From: an uncultured Selenomonadaceae bacterium
GTDB taxonomy: Bacteria > Bacillota > Negativicutes > Selenomonadales > Selenomonadaceae
Assembly (NCBI GenBank): GCA_905233325.1
Contig: CAJODU010000120.1
Coordinates: forward strand, 1 to 5,496
Direction of reading: 5' to 3'
DNA: 5,496 nt
Both the position numbers and the translations under genes were made by a program. This document shows positions 1 to 4,790 of the stretch, piece after piece. Each line of letters begins with the position of its first letter. Within the stretch, counting starts at the first letter, position 1. The notes under the pieces were generated by a model. It worked only from the letters and a program-made list of their open reading frames with translations, was not told where the DNA came from and searched no databases.

Positions 1-97
1 TTTCTACAAGCTTATTAGCAAGCTCAATATTCTTTTCTTGTTCCGCAATTACGCTTGCAAGTTCCTCGTTATACTCTTTTTCGTTCTGGTACTCCAT
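1..97 (-). CDS. 5' end of an unknown small phage gene (runs off the window)
   Basis: Only the first 32 codons are visible before the left edge. The ATG lies 9 bases after the gam stop codon. A TGAGG ribosome binding site overlaps that stop, so translation is probably coupled to gam. The visible peptide starts MEYQNEKEYN and is almost entirely charged or small residues (many E, K, N), which predicts an alpha-helical, possibly coiled-coil N-terminus. No family can be recognised from so short a piece. Its place directly after gam makes it part of the same recombination/early operon. The reading frame and start are well supported; the function is unknown. Confidence 0.65.
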   Translation of the reverse strand, partial: MEYQNEKEYNEELASVIAEQEKNIELANKLVE

Positions 98-106
98 GAC
101 TTTACC

Positions 107-625
107 TCAATTTGCTTTGACGTAGAACACGTCGGTTTCAGGTTCCGCTTCAATATTCTGCAAAACTTCGCCATCTTCACTAACCACGACGCCATCACTC
201 ACGACGTTGAGAGTTTTCTTGAGTTTATACCAGTCAACATATTCTTTAGTGATGATGTATTCGTTGAGGTTGTGTTTTTTGACGATTTGGAGAAGTTGTT
301 CAGACTTACCGTCAAACTTTTCGCCGCCAATGGTAAACTTAGCACCGGACTTTTTGAAACCGGCAGTACCGGAGGGCAGTTTGATGGATTTTTTCTTCTT
401 ACCTTCGAGATGATTTTGAATGATCGGCTGAAGCATAGCGGTTTTTTCAGCGATTAATATTTGAGGTTTAGCAATACTTTCAGCAAGCCATTCATCGATT
501 TTAGCAGCAAACATCTCTTTCCTTGCCTTCGCAACTTTTTCAAGCTGTTCAATCTCATTTTGAGCGTCGTTGATGTCGGCAATGAGTTCATCAGCAAAAG
601 CCAACTCTTGAGCGATATCGTTCAT
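107..625 (-). CDS. gam: Mu Gam-like host-nuclease inhibitor / DNA-end protection protein
   Basis: A 172-residue protein matching the Mu Gam family (Phage_Mu_Gam). Visible hallmarks are a long charged N-terminal helical region (about residues 1-75) followed by the family's basic core, with a KKKKSIKLPSGTAGFKK stretch at about 76-92. A helical segment with LLQIVKKHN and the EYIITKEYVDWYKLKK block (about 122-137) comes next, then a short acidic tail. Gam of phage Mu binds double-strand DNA ends as a Ku-like dimer and shields them from host exonucleases such as RecBCD; that role here is inferred from the family. The ATG follows a very purine-rich ribosome binding site (AAGGAAAGAAGGAAAAGG). The start overlaps the 3' end of the upstream unknown gene by 35 bases. 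Co-location with recT fits a recombination module. Confidence 0.9.
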   Translation of the reverse strand: MNDIAQELAFADELIADINDAQNEIEQLEKVAKARKEMFAAKIDEWLAESIAKPQILIAEKTAMLQPIIQNHLEGKKKKSIKLPSGTAGFKKSGAKFTIGGEKFDGKSEQLLQIVKKHNLNEYIITKEYVDWYKLKKTLNVVSDGVVVSEDGEVLQNIEAEPETDVFYVKAN

Positions 626-1052
626 ACCTTTTCCTTCTTTCCTTGATTTTTGCTTGTATCTTGATGTTTAAACTTGCAAGCGGAGAATCATCGCTATAGG
701 GTTTATCGTAATTATTCCCTCCGTCAATCAATTTGCCGTTGGCGTCTTTGTGAAGATTCCATTTGGCTGTTTCATATGGCTGCAGGTTGTAATGTTGCAA
801 AACTTTCTGCGCATCAACTTGATCGGCTTCTTTGTCGAACACCAACTTAATTGAGTGGTAACGTGCTTCATCGATTGGCAGGATTATCTCTTTAGTTGCA
901 GTGTCGTAACCAATATCTAAAGAATTGACATATGGCATTAACCCGACTTTAAGCAAGTAGGAATTTGCGTTCACATGAGACACAAAGTTGTGGCAATAAT
1001 TGAAATAATCTTCGTCGGTGGTTGTTTTTATCTCTTTTTCCGTTTTGCCCAC
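591..1052 (-). CDS. Unknown phage protein of about 153 aa between rusA and gam
   Basis: I do not recognise this family. The frame is open for 153 codons, with GTG as the only plausible start: an in-frame TAG lies two codons upstream and the next ATG is about 38 codons in. The AGGAGG upstream runs directly into this GTG, an unusually short spacing, so the true start is uncertain. The N-terminal half is mixed alpha/beta (DEDYFNYCHNFVSHVNANSY, then KEIILPIDEARYHSIKLVFD). The C-terminus (about 125-150) is strongly basic, ending in an ERRKRYERYRSR run, which could bind nucleic acid or be a charged helix. It overlaps the gam start by 35 bases, and the remnant of the rusA 3' end touches its start, so it belongs to the recombination operon. 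Confidence 0.75.
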   Translation of the reverse strand: MGKTEKEIKTTTDEDYFNYCHNFVSHVNANSYLLKVGLMPYVNSLDIGYDTATKEIILPIDEARYHSIKLVFDKEADQVDAQKVLQHYNLQPYETAKWNLHKDANGKLIDGGNNYDKPYSDDSPLASLNIKIQAKIKERRKRYERYRSRVGFC

Positions 1053-1055
1053 CTC

Positions 1056-1396
1056 CTATAACTCATCTGTGACATTTATCTCGACACGCGGGTTTAACTT
1101 ATCTTTTCATCTTTAAAGGCGATACCATTGAGCGCATCGAGAATACTTTTTAAATGATTGTCAATGTCACCAGACTGCTTAGACGCGGCCTTTACCGGGT
1201 GATAGACCCACACGGTGACACCGACAGGCTTTAAAGTGCATTCGATATCCTTCATTACAGAGCGAGCTACCAAAGCTACGGCTTTACGATATTCGCGATA
1301 AACAGCAGGATTGTGAGGGTGATTGCCGTGAGTAACTCGCTTGTAAGAGATAGGTATGCCTGGTACCGTGAAATTAACTGTCACTGCTAAAATCAT
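1056..1396 (-). pseudogene. rusA: RusA-family Holliday junction resolvase, 3' end broken by an out-of-frame deletion
   Basis: RusA is a small dimeric endonuclease that resolves Holliday junctions using clustered aspartates. From the ATG at 1396 (overlapping the YopX-family gene) the frame encodes the RusA N-terminus (VNFTVPGIPISYKR, about residues 7-20). It continues into the catalytic block SGDIDNHLKSILDALNGIAFKDEK (about 75-98), with candidate metal ligands D77, D79 and D96 and lysine K83. It then stops after 100 codons at TAA 1094-1096, where intact RusA proteins continue for roughly 15-30 residues. A typical RusA C-terminus, NPRVEINVTDEL then TAG, is present immediately downstream (1094-1056) but in the -1 frame. 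About ten residues that normally link the two parts are missing. The open frame alone would give a 100-aa product lacking the last beta-strands. Loss of function is inferred, not proven. Confidence 0.8.
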
Positions 1397-1925
1397 CAGC
1401 GTCTTTTGGTGGAAGTACGCGATAATCACTATCGTCAGGGTTATCAATGGTGTTTCCGTAAACTATCCATCTTCTAGCCTCTTCTTTAGTCAATGCGACG
1501 AAACGGACGGTGCGGATGTGGTCAACCTCATAATCAGCGTGAATATCTTTGCCGGTGTTAATAATCTGCGGTGCGGTTTGAATGATGCGCTCTGATACGA
1601 GGTAAAATGCGCTGCGTTCCGGCACCCAACGAACAACAGGGTTTGAAAACTGTTTTTCTGGATTTGCGACTTCTTCAAGTGCTGCATCGTCCAAAAACTC
1701 AGGCGGAACGTAGTCGGCAGGTTTAAGGCGGTCGTTCTCAAAAATGAGGTTACCTTTGGAATCTTCAAGATTGGTAGCGCGACAGATAGTATTTCTTGCG
1801 TAAATGTTGCCGCCAAAAGCAAAGTATTTTTTGTCGCCTGCAAAATCATTGCCGGTAAAATTGATAGTTTTCCAATCTTTTTCTTTTTCAAGAATGTCAT
1901 CAAGTTTAGCTTTGATAATCATCAT
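1374..1925 (-). CDS. YopX-family phage protein (divergent)
   Basis: A 183-residue protein with the order of motifs seen in YopX-like phage proteins. A central ATNLEDSKGNLIFENDRLK block (about 50-68) corresponds to the family's 'TGLKDKNGKEIYEGDIVK' signature. A PVVRWVPERSAFYLV strand pair (about 96-110) corresponds to the usual 'V.W....F.L' segment. A late WIVYGNTIDNPDD (about 153-165) corresponds to the typical 'VIGNIYDNPEL'. The family is common in phages of Gram-positive bacteria and its biochemical role is unknown. The start sits behind AGGAGG, which overlaps the stop of the upstream SSB-like gene. Two adjacent ATGs (1925 and 1922) are possible, 5 and 8 bases from it. The 3' end overlaps rusA by 23 bases. 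The acidic tail (DADDFSSDS) is unassigned. Confidence 0.7.
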   Translation of the reverse strand: MMIIKAKLDDILEKEKDWKTINFTGNDFAGDKKYFAFGGNIYARNTICRATNLEDSKGNLIFENDRLKPADYVPPEFLDDAALEEVANPEKQFSNPVVRWVPERSAFYLVSERIIQTAPQIINTGKDIHADYEVDHIRTVRFVALTKEEARRWIVYGNTIDNPDDSDYRVLPPKDADDFSSDS

Positions 1926-1934
1926 CGTTACCTC

Positions 1935-2531
1935 CTAAAATGGTATATCAGGCTCACTGCCGCCGACTGAGTGGTCAATCATATCATCTTCAGGCGGTTT
2001 AGTGGACTTTGGCAGGTCTGCCGTTCCGCCTGTAATTTCACTGACAGGGTAAGTGCGTGCAAGTGTGAGCGCGTAAGCATCTTCGCCATTCTTATCCAGA
2101 TATTTCCTGTCTTTAAAGGCGATACCGACAACTTTGCCAATTAGTGATTCCAAGTCAAGGTTGGTAGCCATGAAGTTATAATCTGCGTTTGACTCTTCAA
2201 CGTCGTGGATCATGCCCTTAAAGAGTTTCATTGAGTAATTATTGGTGCCGTCGGTATAATATGTTTGTGTGGCGTCAAAACTCCAATTATCGGCTCCAAA
2301 ACGCTGACTGCGGTCTTCAAGGTCTGCTTGAAAGTAACCGGCACTTTCGCCGTCGTGAATGTCAAACTCTACTTTGGTGCAAGGATTGCCGTTTTTGGTT
2401 TCACTAGGGTACGCATTAACGATTTCACCGATGTAAGGCACTCCTGCTTTCGGTTTAGGCGGCATATCTTCAAGTCTAGGGTGAGCTATTTCTGAATTTT
2501 CAAAAGCCTCTCTGTTGACAGCATTAGCCAT
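1935..2531 (-). CDS. Phage single-stranded-DNA-binding-like protein with SSB-type C-terminal tail
   Basis: A 198-residue protein that ends in an acidic, low-complexity tail finishing EPDIPF. The DIPF tip is the same as that of bacterial SSB, where it docks recombination and replication partners. The body (about residues 30-165) looks beta-rich: GVPYIGEIVNAYPSETKNG, CTKVEFDIHDGESAGYF, then FKGMIHDVEESNADY and a LIGKVVGIAFKDRKYLDKNG segment. This resembles phage proteins of the DUF669 kind found next to recombinases, which are thought to bind single-stranded DNA. I cannot confirm an OB fold by eye. The gene start overlaps the recT stop by 8 bases (ATGGCTAA), behind a GGTGGTG ribosome binding site, so the two are translationally coupled. 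A role in coating strands handled by RecT is inferred from tail and position. Confidence 0.75.
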   Translation of the reverse strand: MANAVNREAFENSEIAHPRLEDMPPKPKAGVPYIGEIVNAYPSETKNGNPCTKVEFDIHDGESAGYFQADLEDRSQRFGADNWSFDATQTYYTDGTNNYSMKLFKGMIHDVEESNADYNFMATNLDLESLIGKVVGIAFKDRKYLDKNGEDAYALTLARTYPVSEITGGTADLPKSTKPPEDDMIDHSVGGSEPDIPF

Positions 2532-3381
2532 TCATAACACCACCTTTTACCGTGACACTATCTTCAAGCGGAATTTCCTCAACGATACTTTCTCCGACCG
2601 GCAGCGTTTCAACCGTCTCAACATTCCTTATAGGCTTTTCATTGTCGATGTAACGATACTTGCCGCCTTCAACAATGACAGCTTGGTCTGCTTGCATTGC
2701 AGTTTCGAGCTCAATGGAGATGATGCCGTACTTTGAGATGAGAGACTTGAGGACGGTTTTTTGTGCCATTGCGTCAAAGAGAGTTGTCCACGGTGAAGTT
2801 TTGCTATTGTTGGTAACGTCGTAACGGTAAGACTGCGAATACTTTTTGGCGTGTGTTTTGAGTTCCTCAACTGACATATAGACAGTTTTGCGGAATCCAT
2901 TGTGAAGTTCAAACGCTGCGAAGTAACCAACAATTTTATCTGAGGTTTTATCCTGCCAGGTGATTTCGCCTGTGGTGCGGTCACGGCTTTGAATTTCGCC
3001 CTCGTGGACGGCGTCTACGTTGATTGTCTTGTACTGACCGGAGCGAAGTGCAAGCTGATAGATACCCTTTGCTCCCACTTGAAACTGTGCCTTGTAACCA
3101 TTCTTATCTTTGTAAGGCACGATATAAGCCTGTCCGAGTGCAGGAGAGATTGAAAGATTCATAGCAGCTGCCTGTCCAACTGCTGAAAGAATTGAGGTAG
3201 AATCGCACTTTTGAAGAAGTTGATTGTTGCCGACGATACTGAGCATATTTGTACGCATCCTACCCGCGATTTTCGCGTCATTGAGCAAAGTTTTAAGACG
3301 GTCGTAAACCGCAGGTGACCCTAAGGACTTCATCAAGTCTTGCTGCTTATTGACTGCAAGCTCATTATTGTGCATTGTCAT
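2524..3381 (-). CDS. recT: RecT-family single-strand annealing recombinase
   Basis: A 285-residue RecT-family protein, which anneals complementary single strands in phage recombination. Recognisable core motifs in order are NLSISPALGQAYIVPYKDK (about 75-93), QVGAKGIYQLALRSGQYK (about 101-118) and VDAVHEGEI (about 122-130). These are followed by IVGYFAAFELHNGFRKTVYMS (about 150-170) and SPWTTLFDAMAQKTVLKSLISKYG (about 196-219). The acidic, poorly conserved tail (after about 245) is usual for the family. The ATG at 3381 is chosen because AGGAGG lies 7 bases upstream and the homology starts just after it; a second ATG two codons in is possible. The frame stays open upstream to 3513, but that part is the promoter/RNA region. 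A dedicated promoter is proposed at 3418-3447. No paired exonuclease is visible in the window. Confidence 0.95.
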   Translation of the reverse strand: MTMHNNELAVNKQQDLMKSLGSPAVYDRLKTLLNDAKIAGRMRTNMLSIVGNNQLLQKCDSTSILSAVGQAAAMNLSISPALGQAYIVPYKDKNGYKAQFQVGAKGIYQLALRSGQYKTINVDAVHEGEIQSRDRTTGEITWQDKTSDKIVGYFAAFELHNGFRKTVYMSVEELKTHAKKYSQSYRYDVTNNSKTSPWTTLFDAMAQKTVLKSLISKYGIISIELETAMQADQAVIVEGGKYRYIDNEKPIRNVETVETLPVGESIVEEIPLEDSVTVKGGVMNG

Positions 3382-3388
3382 ATTTTTG

Positions 3389-3394
3389 CCTCCT
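3389..3394 (-). promoter_or_regulatory. Ribosome binding site that sets the recT start
   Basis: AGGAGG on the minus strand, 7 bases from the ATG at 3381. It excludes the longer upstream extension of the recT frame and is consistent with a short leader of about 30 bases from the proposed recT promoter. Confidence 0.85.
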
Positions 3395-3410
3395 TTTTTT
3401 TGTAAATGTA

Positions 3411-3440
3411 TTGACAAATTATTAAAAATGTGTATATAAT
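3411..3440 (+). promoter_or_regulatory. Perfect-consensus housekeeping promoter for the plus-strand RNA
   Basis: TTGACA at 3411-3416 and TATAAT at 3435-3440 are separated by 18 bases: both hexamers match the vegetative sigma (sigma-70/sigma-A) consensus exactly. Transcription would start near 3447 and run rightward, against the phage operon, into the inverted-repeat-rich stretch. No convincing plus-strand protein gene follows, which points to a non-coding transcript. Confidence 0.8.
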
Positions 3441-3447
3441 ATGTAAA
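3418..3447 (-). promoter_or_regulatory. Probable recT promoter, overlapping the divergent RNA promoter
   Basis: On the minus strand TTTACA (3447-3442) and AATAAT (3423-3418) are separated by 18 bases, each matching five of six consensus positions. The start point would be near 3411, giving a recT leader of about 30 bases that includes the AGGAGG. It occupies the same DNA as the plus-strand promoter, so one polymerase should exclude the other. The region is AT-rich, so a chance match is possible. Confidence 0.45.
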
Positions 3448-3815
3448 AGTTGTGCGCGATTTCCGCCAATAATCTGCAGTAACGTGGCGGAATTGACCGT
3501 ACGACGCTATCAAAACCTACCGTATACTTTGAACCCTACACTGATAGCATGTGCAATCCACTATATCGCAGACAAAGTAGAGAAGTGGCGCCGTCCTAGT
3601 GGAGATTGCGACCGAGTAATGAGGCTTATAGGTTGAAAGACCTCCTCGCTCAAATACAGATGGATAAAGTCCGCAGAGACTCAAATCTGTATCGCTAACA
3701 AGGGCACTAGTTAAACAAGTATGCAAGTTTATGAGATTGAGAAAGTGAATGTCCGACGCGGCATTCTGCACATAAAGGCAAAAGGGCTCATCTGCAGTAG
3801 TGGATGGGCTTTTTG
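3447..3815 (+). ncRNA. Candidate structured non-coding RNA, about 370 nt, unknown class
   Basis: The stretch has a consensus promoter at its left end and a terminator-like hairpin at its right, and contains a string of inverted repeats. Helix 1 is TTCCGCCA (3461-3468) with 3485-3492. Helix 2 is GCTATCA (3506-3512) with 3542-3548. Helix 3 is GCAATCCACTA (3553-3563) with 3597-3609, bulging two bases. Helix 4 is CGAG/GAGG (3613-3616, 3621-3624) with 3641-3648. Helix 5 is ATACAGAT (3654-3661) with 3685-3692, enclosing an AGTC/GACT hairpin. Helix 6 is GAATG-T-CCG (3747-3755) with 3759-3766. A weak end-to-end pairing, TGTGC (3451-3455) with GCACA (3768-3772), could close the molecule. I tried tmRNA, RNase P RNA, group II intron domain V and tRNA signatures and found none. 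A minus-strand frame is open across most of it but looks like a shadow. Promoter and terminator support the plus strand. Confidence 0.6.
3781..3814 (+). terminator. Intrinsic terminator of the plus-strand RNA
   Basis: AAAGGGCTCATC (3781-3792) pairs fully with GATGGGCTTTTT (3803-3814) around a 10-base loop when read as plus-strand RNA: 12 pairs, three of them G-U. The stem runs into a U-tract. In minus-strand RNA those three G-U pairs become A-C mismatches, so the hairpin supports plus-strand transcription. Confidence 0.6.
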
Positions 3816-3846
3816 TCACGTCCTTAAACATACTCTCACTCCTTCC

Positions 3847-3871
3847 GGCGTTGATAGCGACGCCTTTTTTT
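3847..3871 (+). terminator. Second plus-strand intrinsic terminator, abutting the convergent gene
   Basis: GGCGT (3847-3851) and ACGCC (3860-3864) form a stem with an 8-base loop followed by seven T. Only the plus-strand reading has the T-run after the stem. It ends one base before the stop codon of the minus-strand gene at 3873, so it would keep rightward transcription out of the operon. It acts as a back-up to the hairpin at 3781-3814. Confidence 0.7.
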
Positions 3872-3872
3872 G

Positions 3873-4169
3873 TTACATTCCATCTTCGTCGGTGTTGCAC
3901 GGCGGCATCTTGAATATCGGATTGATAGGGAATTGAATGTAGTTGATGAGTTTGCCAAAGGCTATCTTTGCGTCTGCCTCCGTTTCGTATTCGCCGAGAA
4001 TTTGAACTATAGGTTTTGGTGTGTTGTTTGGATTGTTGAAATAACCGACTTGAGCATAAATCTTGTGCATGGTCTCACGAGTTTCTTCGTTATAAGTTTC
4101 TTCGCGTTGAATAAAATCGGTTCTGTCAACATTGATGATACAATCCTCGTCCTGCGTAATAATAAACAA
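3873..4169 (-). CDS. Small unknown phage protein, tandem paralogue B (98 aa)
   Basis: A TTG start at 4169 is chosen because a strong GGAAGGAGG lies 8 bases upstream. It also makes the N-terminus MFIITQDEDCIINVD line up with MMIISQDEMSVVNID of the neighbouring gene; a longer frame from TTG 4196 would place the ribosome site inside the gene. The shared parts are the N-terminal I-I-T/S-Q-D-E...N-V/I-D motif (residues 3-15). A later strand-turn-helix with LGEYETEADAKIAFGKLI (about 58-75) and a closing F-K-M-P then match paralogue A. It is longer than A because of an insert around residues 35-55. Similar small proteins occur in phages and elements of Gram-positive bacteria, to my knowledge without a known function. 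It is the last gene before the RNA region. Confidence 0.75.
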   Translation of the reverse strand: MFIITQDEDCIINVDRTDFIQREETYNEETRETMHKIYAQVGYFNNPNNTPKPIVQILGEYETEADAKIAFGKLINYIQFPINPIFKMPPCNTDEDGM

Positions 4170-4198
4170 TGGTCTCACCTCCTTCCAGTGTGTCAATG

Positions 4199-4432
4199 TT
4201 ATTCTTTCGGCATATAGAAGGCCTTTTGCCCTTCATTAAATGCTTTGAGAAGATTCTCAATAACTTTCTTTGCCCGTTTCTTAGAGTTGTAAGTAGCAAG
4301 TGGAAACTTAATATTGTTGGCGTAAGCTATGAAAGTTAAGGTTGAAACAGTCGATAAATCCTTCCTCATGTTAAAGCCGGATATGTTGTCGATGTTTACG
4401 ACTGACATTTCATCTTGAGATATAATCATCAT
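4199..4432 (-). CDS. Small unknown phage protein, tandem paralogue A (77 aa)
   Basis: The 77-residue product begins MMIISQDEMSVVNIDNISGF. It carries a central strand (TFIAYANNIKFPLATYNS) and a helix (KKRAKKVIENLLKAF, about 51-65), and ends AFYMPKE. The layout and motifs match the next gene (paralogue B), so the pair looks like a duplication. The ATG at 4432 is one base after the stop of the upstream membrane-protein gene, behind GGTGG. A GTG at 4441 in the same frame would add three residues but would disturb the alignment with B. No enzyme motif, membrane segment or signal peptide is seen. The predicted pattern of short strands plus one helix suggests a small alpha/beta fold. Function unknown. 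Confidence 0.8.
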   Translation of the reverse strand: MMIISQDEMSVVNIDNISGFNMRKDLSTVSTLTFIAYANNIKFPLATYNSKKRAKKVIENLLKAFNEGQKAFYMPKE

Positions 4433-4433
4433 G

Positions 4434-4790
4434 TCAACCACCGATTAGCCAACAAATGATATTTATTGCGACCATAGCAACGACGGTAACAACCAACGTG
4501 CTGACTTGATAATCAAAGTTGCGCTCATGGATTTTCAGACTGTAGATAGTAGCCTCAAGTTCCTTAATAGTGCGCTTTAGAAGTTCTTTTTCGTGATAGC
4601 AGCGCATTTCGGTGTATTCGTCGGCAATCTCATAATGTTTCTTGATACGCGCCGCCAGTCTTTGGTCTGCTTGCCTCACCATCAGCAGTGTTTCATGGTG
4701 GAAGGCGTTGCGGACTGCCTCAAGAATTTTATTGACTTCGGCAAGTTTAGCCTCATTCTTTAGACGCTTTTTGTGTTGGCGTTTATTCAT
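4434..4790 (-). CDS. Helical protein with C-terminal membrane anchor (118 aa)
   Basis: From the ATG at 4790 the product is 118 residues. It has a basic start (MNKRQHKKRLKNEAK), a long charged helical region with heptad-like spacing (about 15-90), and one hydrophobic segment (about 97-116, STLVVTVVAMVAINIICWLIGG) at the very end. That is a tail-anchored layout, with the helical domain predicted in the cytoplasm. The start is set by AAAGGTGA about 8 bases upstream and by an 8-base overlap with the preceding gene's stop; the frame continues upstream to 4862 but that part duplicates the neighbour's DNA. It follows another single-pass membrane protein, so the two may work together. No family recognised. 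A role in exclusion or membrane attachment of phage DNA is only a guess. Confidence 0.75.
   Translation of the reverse strand: MNKRQHKKRLKNEAKLAEVNKILEAVRNAFHHETLLMVRQADQRLAARIKKHYEIADEYTEMRCYHEKELLKRTIKELEATIYSLKIHERNFDYQVSTLVVTVVAMVAINIICWLIGG

Noticed and set aside
38..457. Plus-strand 139-codon frame opposite gam
   Set aside because: Phenylalanine-rich composition typical of the reverse of a Lys/Glu-rich gene; no ribosome site; gam on the other strand is well supported.
1490..1903. Minus-strand 137-codon frame inside the YopX-family gene
   Set aside because: It is an alternative frame of a gene with clear family motifs and a strong ribosome site. The product is low in complexity and unrecognisable.
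3382..3513. N-terminal extension of recT up to 3513
   Set aside because: The added residues cover the promoter region and the first RNA helix. The AGGAGG at 3389-3394 places the start at 3381, where RecT homology begins.
3600..3700. tRNA-, tmRNA- or RNase P-like segment (GGTTGAAAGACC, GGATAAAGTCC)
   Set aside because: The fragments resemble a T-arm and an RNase P core only superficially. No acceptor stem, CCA, anticodon arm, tag frame or other conserved RNase P elements are present.
3447..3720. CRISPR array, retron or group II intron in the non-coding region
   Set aside because: No evenly spaced repeats, no reverse transcriptase in the window, and no domain V-like hairpin.
3517..3900. Minus-strand open frame of up to 127 codons across the RNA region, considered as a gene
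   Set aside because: Although an internal ATG (3831) has a ribosome site, the product is unusually cysteine-rich, matches no family I know, and lies antisense to perfect inverted repeats bounded by a plus-strand promoter and terminators. Kept as a finding, not annotated as a gene.
3721..3936. Plus-strand 71-codon open frame
   Set aside because: No ribosome binding site near its ATG. It runs through both plus-strand terminators and into the 3' end of a convincing minus-strand gene.
4190..4196. TTGACA on the minus strand near 4196 as a -35 box
   Set aside because: No acceptable -10 hexamer at 16-18 bases; the segment contains the ribosome site of the next gene instead.
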